From the NCBI RefSeq assembly GCF_000428885.1, contig NZ_KE386810.1, forward strand, positions 642,979 through 706,978: a DNA stretch of 64,000 nucleotides. Reading direction: 5' to 3'. Shown in pieces: positions 1-8,515 of the stretch. How positions within the stretch are numbered: position 1 is the first letter of the stretch; each line of letters opens with the position of its first letter. The translations under genes and the position numbers were made by a program. The stretch comes from Geothrix fermentans DSM 14018. Its GTDB lineage: Bacteria; Acidobacteriota; Holophagae; Holophagales; Holophagaceae. The notes beneath the pieces were generated by a model. It did no database searches, had not been told where the DNA came from, and was given only the letters and a program-made list of their open reading frames with translations.

Positions 1-278
1 TAGGGGATCTTCTGCAGTTCCTTCCAGACCCGCGCCTGGAACTCGGTGCCTTCCGCATGCATGGGGATGTTGAAGTCCCGGAGGTTCCCCGAGAAGTAGG
101 CCTCCAGCTGCCGCTTCAGGAAGGGCAGGCTCCTGGGTGGGGGGCCGGCGGGCACCGGAGGCGGCTGGCCGTGCAGCCGCACCAGGTGGGACAGGCGCCC
201 CTCGCCGTCGAAGGCCGCGCCCAGGTCCCCCAGCGGGGTGGGCAGCAGGTGGAAGGGCCCGTTCATGGGCACCAGCAT
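1..278 (-). CDS. ogt: Methylated-DNA--protein-cysteine methyltransferase, truncated by window edge
   Basis: This is the N-terminal part (about 92 codons) of an Ogt/MGMT-family DNA repair protein, which normally removes alkyl groups from O6-alkylguanine by suicide transfer to a cysteine. The visible part carries the RNase-H-like N-terminal domain and ends in the family signature FQARVWKELQKIP, just before the expected YG(x)T(x)SY helix. The active-site PCHRV motif lies beyond the window, so activity cannot be judged. An alternative ATG lies four codons in, at 266. The gene sits 30 nt downstream of a second Ogt-family gene on the same strand, so the two are probably co-transcribed. Confidence 0.85.
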   Translation of the reverse strand, partial: MLVPMNGPFHLLPTPLGDLGAAFDGEGRLSHLVRLHGQPPPVPAGPPPRSLPFLKRQLEAYFSGNLRDFNIPMHAEGTEFQARVWKELQKIP

Positions 279-308
279 GCCAGAATCACGGTTTTTTGTT
301 GCGTCGGA

Positions 309-773
309 TCAGGGCCGCCGCCAGCCCATGCCCGACTCCAGCTCCCGCAGGGCCTTGGGGAGAGGGCCCTCCCCGGGCAGGACCACCCGGTGCGAGGGCA
401 CCAGCACCACGATGGGGTTCGCCGCGCAGGCCATGACGATGAGGTCCTCGTCCACCCCCAGCCAGGCGGCCAGATCCGCCGGACGCCGGGACTGCCCGTA
501 GGGGACGGTCCGCACCGTGTCCCAGATCCGCAGCTGCATGGGCGAACCCTGGGGATCCACGGGCACCGTGAAGGTGCGCAGCGTGCCCGCCAGGTAGGCG
601 TCCAGCTGGCGGTCCAGGTAGCGCTTGGCCTCGCGCTGCTCCTTGGGCGGCAGGGGGCTGGTCTTGCGCGGATCGAGACCCTCCACGGCCAGCTCCCGCA
701 GGCGTCCGCGGCAGTCGAAGGCTGCCCGCATCGCGCCCATCAGGGTGTTCAGCTCGTAGTGCCAGAGGACCAT
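309..773 (-). CDS. Ogt-family protein lacking the catalytic cysteine
   Basis: The 154-residue protein has the Ogt/MGMT architecture: an N-terminal domain (about 1-70) and a DNA-binding domain with LRIWDTVRTVPYGQSR and ACAANPIVVLVPSHRVV. In active enzymes the last motif reads PCHRV. Here the codon is TCG, so the acceptor Cys is Ser. The usual C-terminal GYxGG(x)xxK segment is also poorly preserved. The protein therefore should not accept alkyl groups as Ogt does. It may instead bind damaged DNA like alkyltransferase-like (ATL) proteins, or be decaying after duplication. Its tandem neighbour downstream is also Ogt-like. It is divergent from mqnA, with only 34 nt between the starts. Confidence 0.85.
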   Translation of the reverse strand: MVLWHYELNTLMGAMRAAFDCRGRLRELAVEGLDPRKTSPLPPKEQREAKRYLDRQLDAYLAGTLRTFTVPVDPQGSPMQLRIWDTVRTVPYGQSRRPADLAAWLGVDEDLIVMACAANPIVVLVPSHRVVLPGEGPLPKALRELESGMGWRRP

Positions 774-807
774 CAGGGAATCATCGCAGGGTCGTTAGAC
801 TGTTTCC

Positions 808-1617
808 ATGGCCAGTGAACCTTTCCGCCTCTCCATCATCGACTACCTGAACGCCGCACCCCTGAACCACGGATTCAAGCACGGACTGGGCTGGGAGCAC
901 TTCCACCTCAAGTTCCACTTCCCCTCGGCCTGCGCGGACCGCCTCCGGTCCGGCGATGTGGACGCCGGCATCGTCAGCTCCATCGAGTACCTCCGGATCC
1001 CCGACCTGCTCATCGTCCCGGGCCTCTGCATCGCCTCGCCGAAGCGGGTGCGCAGCGTGGTGATCCTCTCCAAGGTGCCCCCCGAGCAGATCCGGACACT
1101 GGCCCTGGACACCTCCAGCCGCACCAGCGTGGTGCTGGGCCAGCTCATCCTCCGGGAGCGCTACGGCGTGAGCCCCGAGATCACGGACATGGGACCGGAC
1201 CTGCCGGCCATGCTGGAGGCCCACGACGCCGCCATCATGATCGGCGACTCGGCCATGCGGGCGCCCAAGCAGGGGCTCTTCGTGCTGGACCTGGCCGAGG
1301 AGTGGCACGCCTGGACGGGCCTGCCCTTCGTCTTCGCCCTGTGGCTGGTCCGGAAGAACGCCCCCCAGCTGCCGGTGCCCGGCGGCGTGGCCTCCTTCTT
1401 CCACAAGAGCTACGAGATCGGCCGCTCCCAGCTGCCGGCCATCATCGAGGAGGCCCGGCGCAGCATCGGCTGGACCAAGATCGAGCTGCACGAGTACCTT
1501 ACCGAGAACATCAGCTACACCCTGGGCGAAGCCGAGCGCGAGAGCCTCGCCCTCTTCTACGAAAAGGCCGTGCGGCACGGCTTCGCCCCTGAGGAAAAAC
1601 CGCTCCGTTTCCTATGA
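808..1617 (+). CDS. mqnA: Chorismate dehydratase MqnA (futalosine menaquinone pathway)
   Basis: MqnA dehydrates chorismate to 3-[(1-carboxyvinyl)oxy]benzoate, the first committed step of menaquinone synthesis by the futalosine route. The 269-residue cytosolic protein has the periplasmic-binding-protein fold of the family, with the N-terminal IDYLNAAPL signature (about residues 10-18), DAGIVSSIEYL (about 50-60) and the MIGDSAM segment near 145. Length is normal for the family. It is followed after 40 nt by pepQ on the same strand, a link with no obvious pathway logic. No other mqn gene is in the window, but ispH and a UbiA-type domain lie near 61 kb. Confidence 0.9.
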   Translation: MASEPFRLSIIDYLNAAPLNHGFKHGLGWEHFHLKFHFPSACADRLRSGDVDAGIVSSIEYLRIPDLLIVPGLCIASPKRVRSVVILSKVPPEQIRTLALDTSSRTSVVLGQLILRERYGVSPEITDMGPDLPAMLEAHDAAIMIGDSAMRAPKQGLFVLDLAEEWHAWTGLPFVFALWLVRKNAPQLPVPGGVASFFHKSYEIGRSQLPAIIEEARRSIGWTKIELHEYLTENISYTLGEAERESLALFYEKAVRHGFAPEEKPLRFL

Positions 1618-1657
1618 GCGGACGCCCCTGCCCCCCGACCCCCCACCTGGACGCCCC

Positions 1658-2971
1658 ATGACCGACCTCGCCCCCCTCTTCCACGCCCACATCGCCGAGC
1701 GCCAGCGCACCACGGCCGAAGCCCTGGCCGAAACCGGCTTCGACGCCCTGGTGATCTCCAGCGGGAAGGTCTACACCCATTTCGCCGACGACCAGGACGC
1801 CCCCTTCCATCCCATCCCCCACTTCGCCCACTGGTGCCCCATGGCGGGCCCCCACCACGCCCTGGTGGTGCGGCCCGGCCAGCGCCCGCGCCTCATCCGC
1901 TACGCCCCCGAGGACTTCTGGTACGAGCAGCTGCCCCTGGGGAACCCTTTCTGGGCCGCCGAGTTCGACCTCGAGGAGGTGGGGACCGTCGAGGAGGTCT
2001 GGAAGCGGGTGGGCACCCTGGAGCGGGCGGCCTACCTCGGCAACGAAACGGACCAGGCGGGAGCCGCGGACCTGGAGCTGAACCCCGCGGGGCTCACGGC
2101 CCGGCTGGACTGGCACCGCACGAACAAGTCCGCCTATGAAGTGCAGTGCATCGAGGAGGCCACGGTGCTGGCCGCCCGGGGTCACCTGGCGGCCCGGGCC
2201 GCCTTCCTGGCGGGGGCCAGCGAGCTCGAGATCCACTACGCCTACATCCAGGCCATGGGCATCGTGGATCACGAGATGCCCTACGGCAGCATCGTGGCCC
2301 TCAACGAGAAGGGCGCCATCCTCCACTACGAGCACAAGCGCCCCGCCGTCAGGAACGGCTCCGTCATGCTCATCGACGCGGGCGCCCAGATCCGCGGCTA
2401 CGCCTCCGACATCACCCGCACCGTGGCCGCGCCCCACTGCGACAGCCGCTTCGCCGACCTGGTGGACGGCATGGTGAAGCTCGAGCTCGGGCTCTGCGAC
2501 GCCGTGAAGCCCGGCATGCCCTACGGAGACTTCCATCACCTGGGGCACCTGGCCATCGCAGGCCTCCTGAAGGAGCACGGCATCCTGAAGGCTGGCCCCG
2601 AAGAGGCGGTGGAGAAGGGCCTGAGCCGCCCCTTCTTCCCCCACGGCCTGGGCCACCACCTGGGCATCCAGGTGCATGACGTGGCCGGCCGCCAGGGCGC
2701 CCCCGACGGCACCCTGGCCCCCCCGCCGGCCCAGCATCCGACGCTTCGCACCACCCGCATCATCGAGGCCGGCCAGGTGTTCACCGTGGAGCCGGGCCTC
2801 TACTTCATCCCCATGCTCCTTCGCCCCTTCCGGGAGAACGAGCACCAGGCGAAGTTCGACTGGAAGCTCATCGACGAGCTCACCCCCTGCGGCGGCATCC
2901 GGATCGAGGACAACCTGCTGGTGACCGCCGGCGGGCACCGCAACCTCACCCGGCCGCACCTGCCCAACTGA
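1658..2971 (+). CDS. pepQ: Xaa-Pro dipeptidase (M24B)
   Basis: The product hydrolyses Xaa-Pro dipeptides in the cytosol with a dinuclear metal centre. The 437-residue protein has a creatinase-like N-terminal domain (about 1-150) and a pita-bread M24 catalytic domain. All five expected ligands are visible: D240 and D251 in LIDAGAQIRGYASDITRT, H333 in PHGLGHHLG, E378 in TVEPGLY and E417 in GIRIED. Length and layout match PepQ of proteobacteria. Two secreted S9 peptidases and a POT-type peptide importer occur nearby, so this enzyme could finish the breakdown of imported proline-containing peptides. Confidence 0.92.
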   Translation: MTDLAPLFHAHIAERQRTTAEALAETGFDALVISSGKVYTHFADDQDAPFHPIPHFAHWCPMAGPHHALVVRPGQRPRLIRYAPEDFWYEQLPLGNPFWAAEFDLEEVGTVEEVWKRVGTLERAAYLGNETDQAGAADLELNPAGLTARLDWHRTNKSAYEVQCIEEATVLAARGHLAARAAFLAGASELEIHYAYIQAMGIVDHEMPYGSIVALNEKGAILHYEHKRPAVRNGSVMLIDAGAQIRGYASDITRTVAAPHCDSRFADLVDGMVKLELGLCDAVKPGMPYGDFHHLGHLAIAGLLKEHGILKAGPEEAVEKGLSRPFFPHGLGHHLGIQVHDVAGRQGAPDGTLAPPPAQHPTLRTTRIIEAGQVFTVEPGLYFIPMLLRPFRENEHQAKFDWKLIDELTPCGGIRIEDNLLVTAGGHRNLTRPHLPN

Positions 2972-3087
2972 GGACCTGGCAGACCCCAGATGCATCTTGT
3001 GAGGTGCCGAGTCTTCGGGTCTGATGGGGGGGAACCTCCCTCTGTTCCCCCCCGACCAGCCCCCCGGCTGCTACCCAGGAGCATCCT

Positions 3088-3411
3088 GTGTCCACCCAGG
3101 CCTTCGACCCCGCCCGAGACCACCGCATCACCCGCGAGGAGGCCGAGGGCCTCGTCCGGAACTTTCACGCGCAGGCGGCGGCCGGGGCGCACCGGTCCTC
3201 GGCCTTCAACCGCAGCGCCTTCGAGCAGCTCCTGGCCCAGCCCGGCGCCGCCGGCATCCGCATCTACCATGCCCGGCACGCGGACCATTCGCCGACGATG
3301 GTGATGGTGGCGGTGGACGAGCAAGGCGCAGACTTGGCCGGAGCCTCCTCCCTGTTCATCCAGAACAGCCACGACTGTCCGCCGTACTGCGCGGGTTCCA
3401 GCCTCCTCTGA
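3088..3411 (+). CDS. Conserved hypothetical protein with C-terminal CPPYC motif
   Basis: This is a 107-residue soluble protein of unknown function with a GTG start (VSTQAF as written by the codons). It has a RITREEAEGLVRNF helix near the start, a middle QPGAAGIRIYHARH segment, then a strand with VAVDEQG and a C-terminal NSHDCPPYCAG. The cysteine pair spaced by three residues could bind metal or form a disulfide. I recall similar small proteins as conserved hypotheticals in Bacteroidota and Myxococcota but do not know a function. It is followed 25 nt later by a membrane protein and a histidine kinase. Confidence 0.7.
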   Translation: MSTQAFDPARDHRITREEAEGLVRNFHAQAAAGAHRSSAFNRSAFEQLLAQPGAAGIRIYHARHADHSPTMVMVAVDEQGADLAGASSLFIQNSHDCPPYCAGSSLL

Positions 3412-3436
3412 GCCCCTTGAGGATTCGGGTGTCCCG

Positions 3437-4108
3437 GTGATCAGACCCCTGTACCGCTGGATCTTCCTCTACCTGTTCGACCCCTTCATCCTGGCGCCCA
3501 TGCTCGCCTTCGCCTGGGCGCGGGTCCGCGGGGGGTTCCATCGCCCCTCCTGGATGCGGAGCTACCTGGCCGTCCAGGTCTTCGACCTGCTCCAGGGGGC
3601 CATCTTCATCGCCCTGGCCATGTCCCACCGGAACAACCAGTGGTTCCGGCACCTCTCACAGCCCCTGGTCTTCGCAGGACTGCTCTGGGTCCTGGCGAGG
3701 ACATCCACGCCCACACCCCGGCGCAGGGCCCTCTACCTGGCCTGCCTCGGGATCGGGCTGCTGGCCGCCGTGGCCGGGGTCTTCCTGAACGGGCTGTTCC
3801 TCCGGAATGCGCTTTTCACCACCACCCAGAGCCTGATCTTCACGGGGCTGGGAACCTATGAACTGCGCAGACTCATCCTCCAGGACGACGACGAGGCCCT
3901 CTCAAGCAAGCCCGAGTTCTGGCTGGACGGTGCGATCCTGATCTACGGTTCAGCCACCCTGATCTTCAACGCCAGCTCCAACTTCTTCCTGAGGACGCTG
4001 CCGCCGCACCTGCTGCCTCTTCCCTGGCTCGTGAACGGACTCGTGATCGTCTTCTACCAGATCTCCCTCGCCAAGGTGTTCCTGTGCAGGAAGCCCATCT
4101 CTTCCTGA
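3437..4108 (+). CDS. Polytopic membrane protein, partner of the downstream kinase
   Basis: The 223-residue protein (GTG start) is dominated by about six or seven hydrophobic helices with short polar loops, and no signal peptide or catalytic motif. I do not recognise a named family. Its 3' end overlaps the following histidine kinase by 25 nt, which implies translational coupling. The kinase itself has only one short membrane segment, so this protein is a candidate sensory input domain encoded as a separate polypeptide. That role is inference from gene order. A general membrane protein without a signalling function cannot be excluded. Confidence 0.7.
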   Translation: MIRPLYRWIFLYLFDPFILAPMLAFAWARVRGGFHRPSWMRSYLAVQVFDLLQGAIFIALAMSHRNNQWFRHLSQPLVFAGLLWVLARTSTPTPRRRALYLACLGIGLLAAVAGVFLNGLFLRNALFTTTQSLIFTGLGTYELRRLILQDDDEALSSKPEFWLDGAILIYGSATLIFNASSNFFLRTLPPHLLPLPWLVNGLVIVFYQISLAKVFLCRKPISS

Positions 4109-4923
4109 TCTTCACGCTCAGCACCTTCGTGGTGGTGGTGCTGGCCTGGCTCGCGCTCTTCAGCGCGGTGTCGGCCAAGTCGCGCATCATCCGCGAGCAG
4201 CGGAAGGCCCTGGAGGCCGAGCAGCGGCTGCGCCTGGCCCAGGAGGCCTTCACGGAGAACGCGCACCACGAGCTGCGCACGCCGGTGCAGGTGCTGGGGG
4301 GCCAGCTGCAGATGCTGCGGGACCTGGAGCCCCGGGAGGACCAGGCCGCCATCCTCGGCCAGGCCCAGGAGACCACCATGCGCCTCGGCCATCTGGTGCA
4401 GGGGCTCCTGGACTACTCGGGCCTCACCCAGGGCACCCTGGCCCTGCGGCCGGGCCCCTCGGATCTGGGCGCCCACTTGGCCCGGCTCGGGAACAGCCTG
4501 GAGGCCCGGGTCCGGACCAAGGGACTGGAGGCCGAGGTGACCCTGGAAGCGCTTCCGGCGCCCCTGGTCTGCGATGCCGCCCGCCTCCTCCAGGCCCTGG
4601 AAGCCCTCCTCGACAATGCCCTGGGCTTCACCGAGCGCGGCACCGTGTCCTTCCGCATGACCACCCGTCCCGAGGGCCGGAGTTGGCGCCTGCGCTTCGA
4701 GATCCAGGATGAGGGTCCGGGCCTGCCCCCGGACTGGGAGCGGCTGCTGAAGCCCTTCGAGCAGGAGGAGCGGAGCCTCCGGCGGCGGCGGGGCGGCCTC
4801 GGGATCGGCCTGCCCCTGGCCGCGGGCATCGTCCAGCTGATGGGCGGCCGGATGGGCCTGGTTCCACTCGCCACGGGGACCCTGGCCTGGGTGGAGATCT
4901 CGTTGGTGGAAGCTGAGGGCTGA
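4084..4923 (+). CDS. Sensor histidine kinase (HisKA + HATPase_c)
   Basis: This is a 279-residue membrane-anchored kinase. One transmembrane helix (about 6-28) is followed by a short coiled-coil linker, the HisKA dimerisation domain with HHELRTP (phospho-acceptor H62) and a HATPase_c domain. The N box is LDNALGF, the G1 box DEGPGLP and the G2 box GGLGIGLPLA. No periplasmic or PAS sensor domain is present. No response regulator is adjacent, so its partner is elsewhere. The GTG start lies inside the upstream membrane gene, a 25-nt overlap that points to co-expression with it. Confidence 0.88.
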   Translation: MQEAHLFLIFTLSTFVVVVLAWLALFSAVSAKSRIIREQRKALEAEQRLRLAQEAFTENAHHELRTPVQVLGGQLQMLRDLEPREDQAAILGQAQETTMRLGHLVQGLLDYSGLTQGTLALRPGPSDLGAHLARLGNSLEARVRTKGLEAEVTLEALPAPLVCDAARLLQALEALLDNALGFTERGTVSFRMTTRPEGRSWRLRFEIQDEGPGLPPDWERLLKPFEQEERSLRRRRGGLGIGLPLAAGIVQLMGGRMGLVPLATGTLAWVEISLVEAEG

Positions 4924-4969
4924 CGACGCCTCGTTTTCCGATATACATGGAAGATCCCCTGGAGCCTCC

Positions 4970-7132
4970 ATGTCCGTCCGCGCCATCCTGGCCTGCCTGA
5001 TCCTCGCCCCTGTCCTGCTGGGCCAGGGCGCCGGCCGGCTCACCCTCGAAGCCGTCGCCCACCCCGCCAAGCGGGTGGCCTACGCGGGCCAGCCACCGAC
5101 CCGCCTGGCCTGGCTGCCGGACGGCGCCCTGGTGGAGACCCGCCGGACCGGGGACCAGGTGGCCCTCTACCGGGTGGATCCAGCCACCTGGGAGCGGAAG
5201 CCCCTCCTGGAATCCAACCGCCTCCAGGCGGCCCTGGTGGCCGCGGGCGCCGGCGAATCCGCCGCCAGGGCCGCCCTGGGCCGGGGCGGCCTCACCTGGA
5301 ACGAGGACCACAGCGCCTTCCTCCTGGACGTGGCGGAGGAGCTCTTCCTGGTGGACGTGAAGGCGGGCGCAGCCAAGCGCCTGGCAGGGGGGAAACCTGA
5401 GGAGCCGGCCTTCAGTCCTGACGGGACCCAGGTGGCCTACCTCCGGGGCAGCGACCTCTACCGCGCGGACGTGGCCACCGCCCGGGAGACCCGCCTCACC
5501 ACGGGTGGCAGCGAGACGCTGCTCAACGGGCGCCTGGACTGGGTGTACCAGGAGGAGGTCTACGGCCGCGGCAGCTTCCGCGCCTTCTGGTGGGCGCCGG
5601 ACTCGAAGCGCCTGGCCTACCTCAGCCTGGATGAATCCAAGGTGCCGGTCTACACGCTCATGGACGACCGCTTCCAGCCCCAGAAGGCCGTGGCCACCCG
5701 CTACCCCAAGGCCGGAGACCCCAACCCCGTGACCCGGCTGGGCGTGGTGGACCTCGCCGGGACCACCACCTGGATGGACGAGCCCTACCCGGGCCAGGAG
5801 ACCCTCATCGTGCAGGTGGGCTGGGATCCGGAGGGCCGCCTGCTGGCCATCCACCAGGACCGCGTCCAGAGTTGGCTGGATCTCCGCCGGTACGACGGCG
5901 CCGCCTCGAAGCGGCTCATCCGGGAGAACGGCCGGGCCTGGCAGGAGCGCCTGCCCCTGCCCCGCTTCCTGCCGGACGGCGGCTTCCTCTGGGAGTCCGG
6001 CCGCACGGGCCACCACCACGTCTTCCGCTACGGGAAGGACGCCCAGCTGCTGGGCGCAGTCACCGCCGGAGACTGGGACGTCCGGCAGGTGCATGGCCTG
6101 GACGCCGCGGGCCGGACGCTGTACTTCGACGCCACGGAGCGCAGCCCCATCGACCAGGATGCCTACCGCATCGGCCTGGACGGCAAGGGACTCACCCGGC
6201 TGACAGAGCGCCCCGGCACCCACCGCGTCCGCTTCAATGCGGCCTTCACGGCCTTCCTCGATACCTGGAGCGACATCCAGACGCCCCCCCAGCAGGCCCT
6301 CCGCGACGGCGCCGGACGGCTGGTGCGCCTCATCGACGCCAACCCCGCCGGCCCCTGGAAGGCCCTGAAGCTCGGCAAGGTGAGCTTCCAGCAGGTGAAG
6401 ACCCGCGACGGCTTCCCCATGGAGACGCTCCTGGTGCTGCCCCCGGACTTCGATCCCGCGAAGAAGATCCCGGTGTTCCAGTACATCTACGGCGGGCCGG
6501 CCTCGCCCGTGGTGCGGAACGCCTGGAGCCGGGACATGCCCTGGTACCAGTTCCTGGCCCAGCAGGGTATCGCCACCTGGATCTGCGACAACCGCAGCGC
6601 CTCCAACAAGGGCGTGGCCAGCGCCTACGGCATCCACCGCAACCTGGGCGCCCAGGAGCTCCAGGACCTGCTGGACGGCCACGCCTGGCTGAAGCAGCAG
6701 GGCTGGGCCGACATGGACCGGATCTGCCTGGACGGCTGGAGCTATGGCGGCTTCATGACCACCTACGCACTGACCCACAGCAGGGCCTGGAAGCTGGGCA
6801 TCGCCGGAGCCCCGGTGACGGACTGGCACCTCTACGACAGCATCTACACCGAGCGCTACATGGGCCTGCCCGCTGACAACCCGGCCGGCTACGACACCAG
6901 CTCGGTGCTGAAGGCCGCCGGAAACCTCTCCGGCCGCCTGCTCCTCCTGCACGGCACCCTGGACGACAACGTGCATCCCCAGAACACCGTGATGCTCATC
7001 GACGCCCTCCAGAAGGCGGGCTCCCCCACCCAGCTCGTGCTGCTGCCGGGCTCGGACCACAGCCCGAGGGCGCCCCAGCACAACTGGGCCCGCTTCCAGG
7101 CCATGTGGGAGTTCCTGTCGAAGTACCTGTGA
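4970..7132 (+). CDS. Secreted dipeptidyl-peptidase IV-like serine peptidase (S9B)
   Basis: The 720-residue protein starts with a signal peptide (about 1-20, ending LLGQG), so it acts in the periplasm or outside the cell. An eight-bladed propeller (about 30-480) precedes an alpha/beta-hydrolase domain. The catalytic triad is visible: S591 in GWSYGGF, D665 in HGTLDDNVH and H697 in GSDHSPR. The propeller also has the DWVYQEEVYGR segment that carries the double-Glu substrate anchor of DPP-IV. Such enzymes release Xaa-Pro or Xaa-Ala dipeptides from peptide N-termini. The convergent neighbour is a POT-type peptide transporter whose stop codon directly abuts this one. Confidence 0.92.
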   Translation: MSVRAILACLILAPVLLGQGAGRLTLEAVAHPAKRVAYAGQPPTRLAWLPDGALVETRRTGDQVALYRVDPATWERKPLLESNRLQAALVAAGAGESAARAALGRGGLTWNEDHSAFLLDVAEELFLVDVKAGAAKRLAGGKPEEPAFSPDGTQVAYLRGSDLYRADVATARETRLTTGGSETLLNGRLDWVYQEEVYGRGSFRAFWWAPDSKRLAYLSLDESKVPVYTLMDDRFQPQKAVATRYPKAGDPNPVTRLGVVDLAGTTTWMDEPYPGQETLIVQVGWDPEGRLLAIHQDRVQSWLDLRRYDGAASKRLIRENGRAWQERLPLPRFLPDGGFLWESGRTGHHHVFRYGKDAQLLGAVTAGDWDVRQVHGLDAAGRTLYFDATERSPIDQDAYRIGLDGKGLTRLTERPGTHRVRFNAAFTAFLDTWSDIQTPPQQALRDGAGRLVRLIDANPAGPWKALKLGKVSFQQVKTRDGFPMETLLVLPPDFDPAKKIPVFQYIYGGPASPVVRNAWSRDMPWYQFLAQQGIATWICDNRSASNKGVASAYGIHRNLGAQELQDLLDGHAWLKQQGWADMDRICLDGWSYGGFMTTYALTHSRAWKLGIAGAPVTDWHLYDSIYTERYMGLPADNPAGYDTSSVLKAAGNLSGRLLLLHGTLDDNVHPQNTVMLIDALQKAGSPTQLVLLPGSDHSPRAPQHNWARFQAMWEFLSKYL

Positions 7133-8395
7133 TCAGGCTTCCTTCGGCGACATCACCCGGTCGTAGATCCACAACAGGGCGGCCGTGAGCACGCCCACGC
7201 CGATGATCGTCCAGAGCATCCCCGCCGGCGCCCGCTTCACCTCCCCGAAGTGGTGCATCAGCTTGCCGCCGAACCATCCGCCGATGAAGGAGCCCAGGCC
7301 GATGGGCAGGAAGGCGAAGCCCATGTAGGTGCCCTGCTGCCCCGGGGGGGCGAGCCGCGAGATGTACTCGTAGTACCGCGGCGACTGCACGATCTCGCCC
7401 AGCGCGACGCACACCAGCGTGAGGATGACGCCCGTCACGCTGGGCACGAAGATGAGGACCAGCCAGGCCAGGGAGGACATGAGGGTGCCCAGGGTCACCG
7501 CCTTCACCGAGGCGATCTTCTGGGTGGCCAGGTTGATCAGCACGGTGAGGGTGATCACCACCAGGGGGCCCGTCGCCAGCAGAAGCTCCGTGTCGGCTTT
7601 GGGATCGACGTACTTCACCACGTAGAGCGGCAGCGTGATGAACTCCTGCCAGTACACCACCCAGTAACCCGTGAAGATGAGCAGGAACAGCATGAACTTC
7701 GGGTTCGAGACCACCGTGAGGAAGTTCCGCCCTGTCTCCCTCAGGGAGGGGACCGGCGCGTCGCCCTCCTTGCGCGGTTCCTTGAACAGGATCAGGACGG
7801 CGAAGAACATCAGGAACACGCTCACCGCGGCCACGCGGAAGACGTTCTCGACGCTCATGTGCCGGTGGACGTAGGAGGCCACGTAGGGCCCGGCCGCGCC
7901 GCCGATGTTCACCAGGGTGTAGTAGATCGAGTAGCCGATGGACCGGACGTTCTCCTTGGAGGCGCGGGCCGTGGTCCCCACCACGGCGGGCTTCACCAGC
8001 GCGATGCCCAGGGCCGGCAGCATCAGGAGGAAGGCCACCAGCGCGCTCAGGGGCACAGCCCCGCGCACCGGTCCCATCCAGGCCGATCCCAGGGAGCCCA
8101 GCAGGAAGTAGGAGCCGGAGAGGATCAGGTAGGCCAGGGAGAGGGCCCGGCGGAATCCGAGACGGTCCGCGATGGCGCCGCCGAAGGCCGCCAGGAACCA
8201 CACCAGGCCGCCGAAGAGGCCCGCCAGGCTGCTGGCATGCTGGGTGGGGAAACCCAGGGACTCGTTCAGGTACCGGGCGAGGGAGGCGAAGGCCGCGTAG
8301 TACGAGAGGCGCTCGAACAGTTCGCTGACGTTCGCCACCCAGAAGGGGCGTTCAAAGCCATCACGGATGTCGCGCAGACGTCGAGCAAGGCTCAA
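7133..8395 (-). CDS. POT/PTR-family proton-dependent oligopeptide transporter
   Basis: The 420-residue inner-membrane protein has about 12 helices. Near the N-terminus it carries NVSELFERLSYYAAF, matching the POT-family E(x)FERFSYYG signature that couples peptide and proton transport. It probably imports di- or tripeptides. The TTG start at 8395 is preceded by GGAGG four bases upstream, which supports this unusual start. The gene ends exactly where the DPP-IV gene ends, in convergent orientation, so any shared role is by proximity and not by a common transcript. A different MFS substrate remains possible because the later POT motifs are weak. Confidence 0.8.
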   Translation of the reverse strand: MSLARRLRDIRDGFERPFWVANVSELFERLSYYAAFASLARYLNESLGFPTQHASSLAGLFGGLVWFLAAFGGAIADRLGFRRALSLAYLILSGSYFLLGSLGSAWMGPVRGAVPLSALVAFLLMLPALGIALVKPAVVGTTARASKENVRSIGYSIYYTLVNIGGAAGPYVASYVHRHMSVENVFRVAAVSVFLMFFAVLILFKEPRKEGDAPVPSLRETGRNFLTVVSNPKFMLFLLIFTGYWVVYWQEFITLPLYVVKYVDPKADTELLLATGPLVVITLTVLINLATQKIASVKAVTLGTLMSSLAWLVLIFVPSVTGVILTLVCVALGEIVQSPRYYEYISRLAPPGQQGTYMGFAFLPIGLGSFIGGWFGGKLMHHFGEVKRAPAGMLWTIIGVGVLTAALLWIYDRVMSPKEA

Positions 8396-8456
8396 GGGGC
8401 CTCCGGCAAAGGGGGATCGCCCCTCGATCTTCCCGGGGATCCGGCACCGGGGTCAA

Positions 8457-8486
8457 CCCGCCCCCGGCCCTCCGGCCGCGGGCGGG
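8457..8486 (-). terminator. GC-rich hairpin after the liv operon
   Basis: A 13-bp imperfect stem (arms 8457-8469 and 8474-8486, one internal mismatch, loop CTCC) lies between the stop of the CBS gene and the start of the POT transporter. No T-run follows, so it would be a weak or factor-assisted terminator. Confidence 0.4.
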
Positions 8487-8515
8487 TGGCCCGGGAATCC
8501 CAGCCCCCGCGCCGG

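Noticed and set aside
309-773. Calling the Cys-less gene a typical ATL protein
   Set aside because: ATL proteins are usually short, lack the N-terminal Ogt domain and carry Trp or Ala at the active site. This protein has the full Ogt length and Ser.
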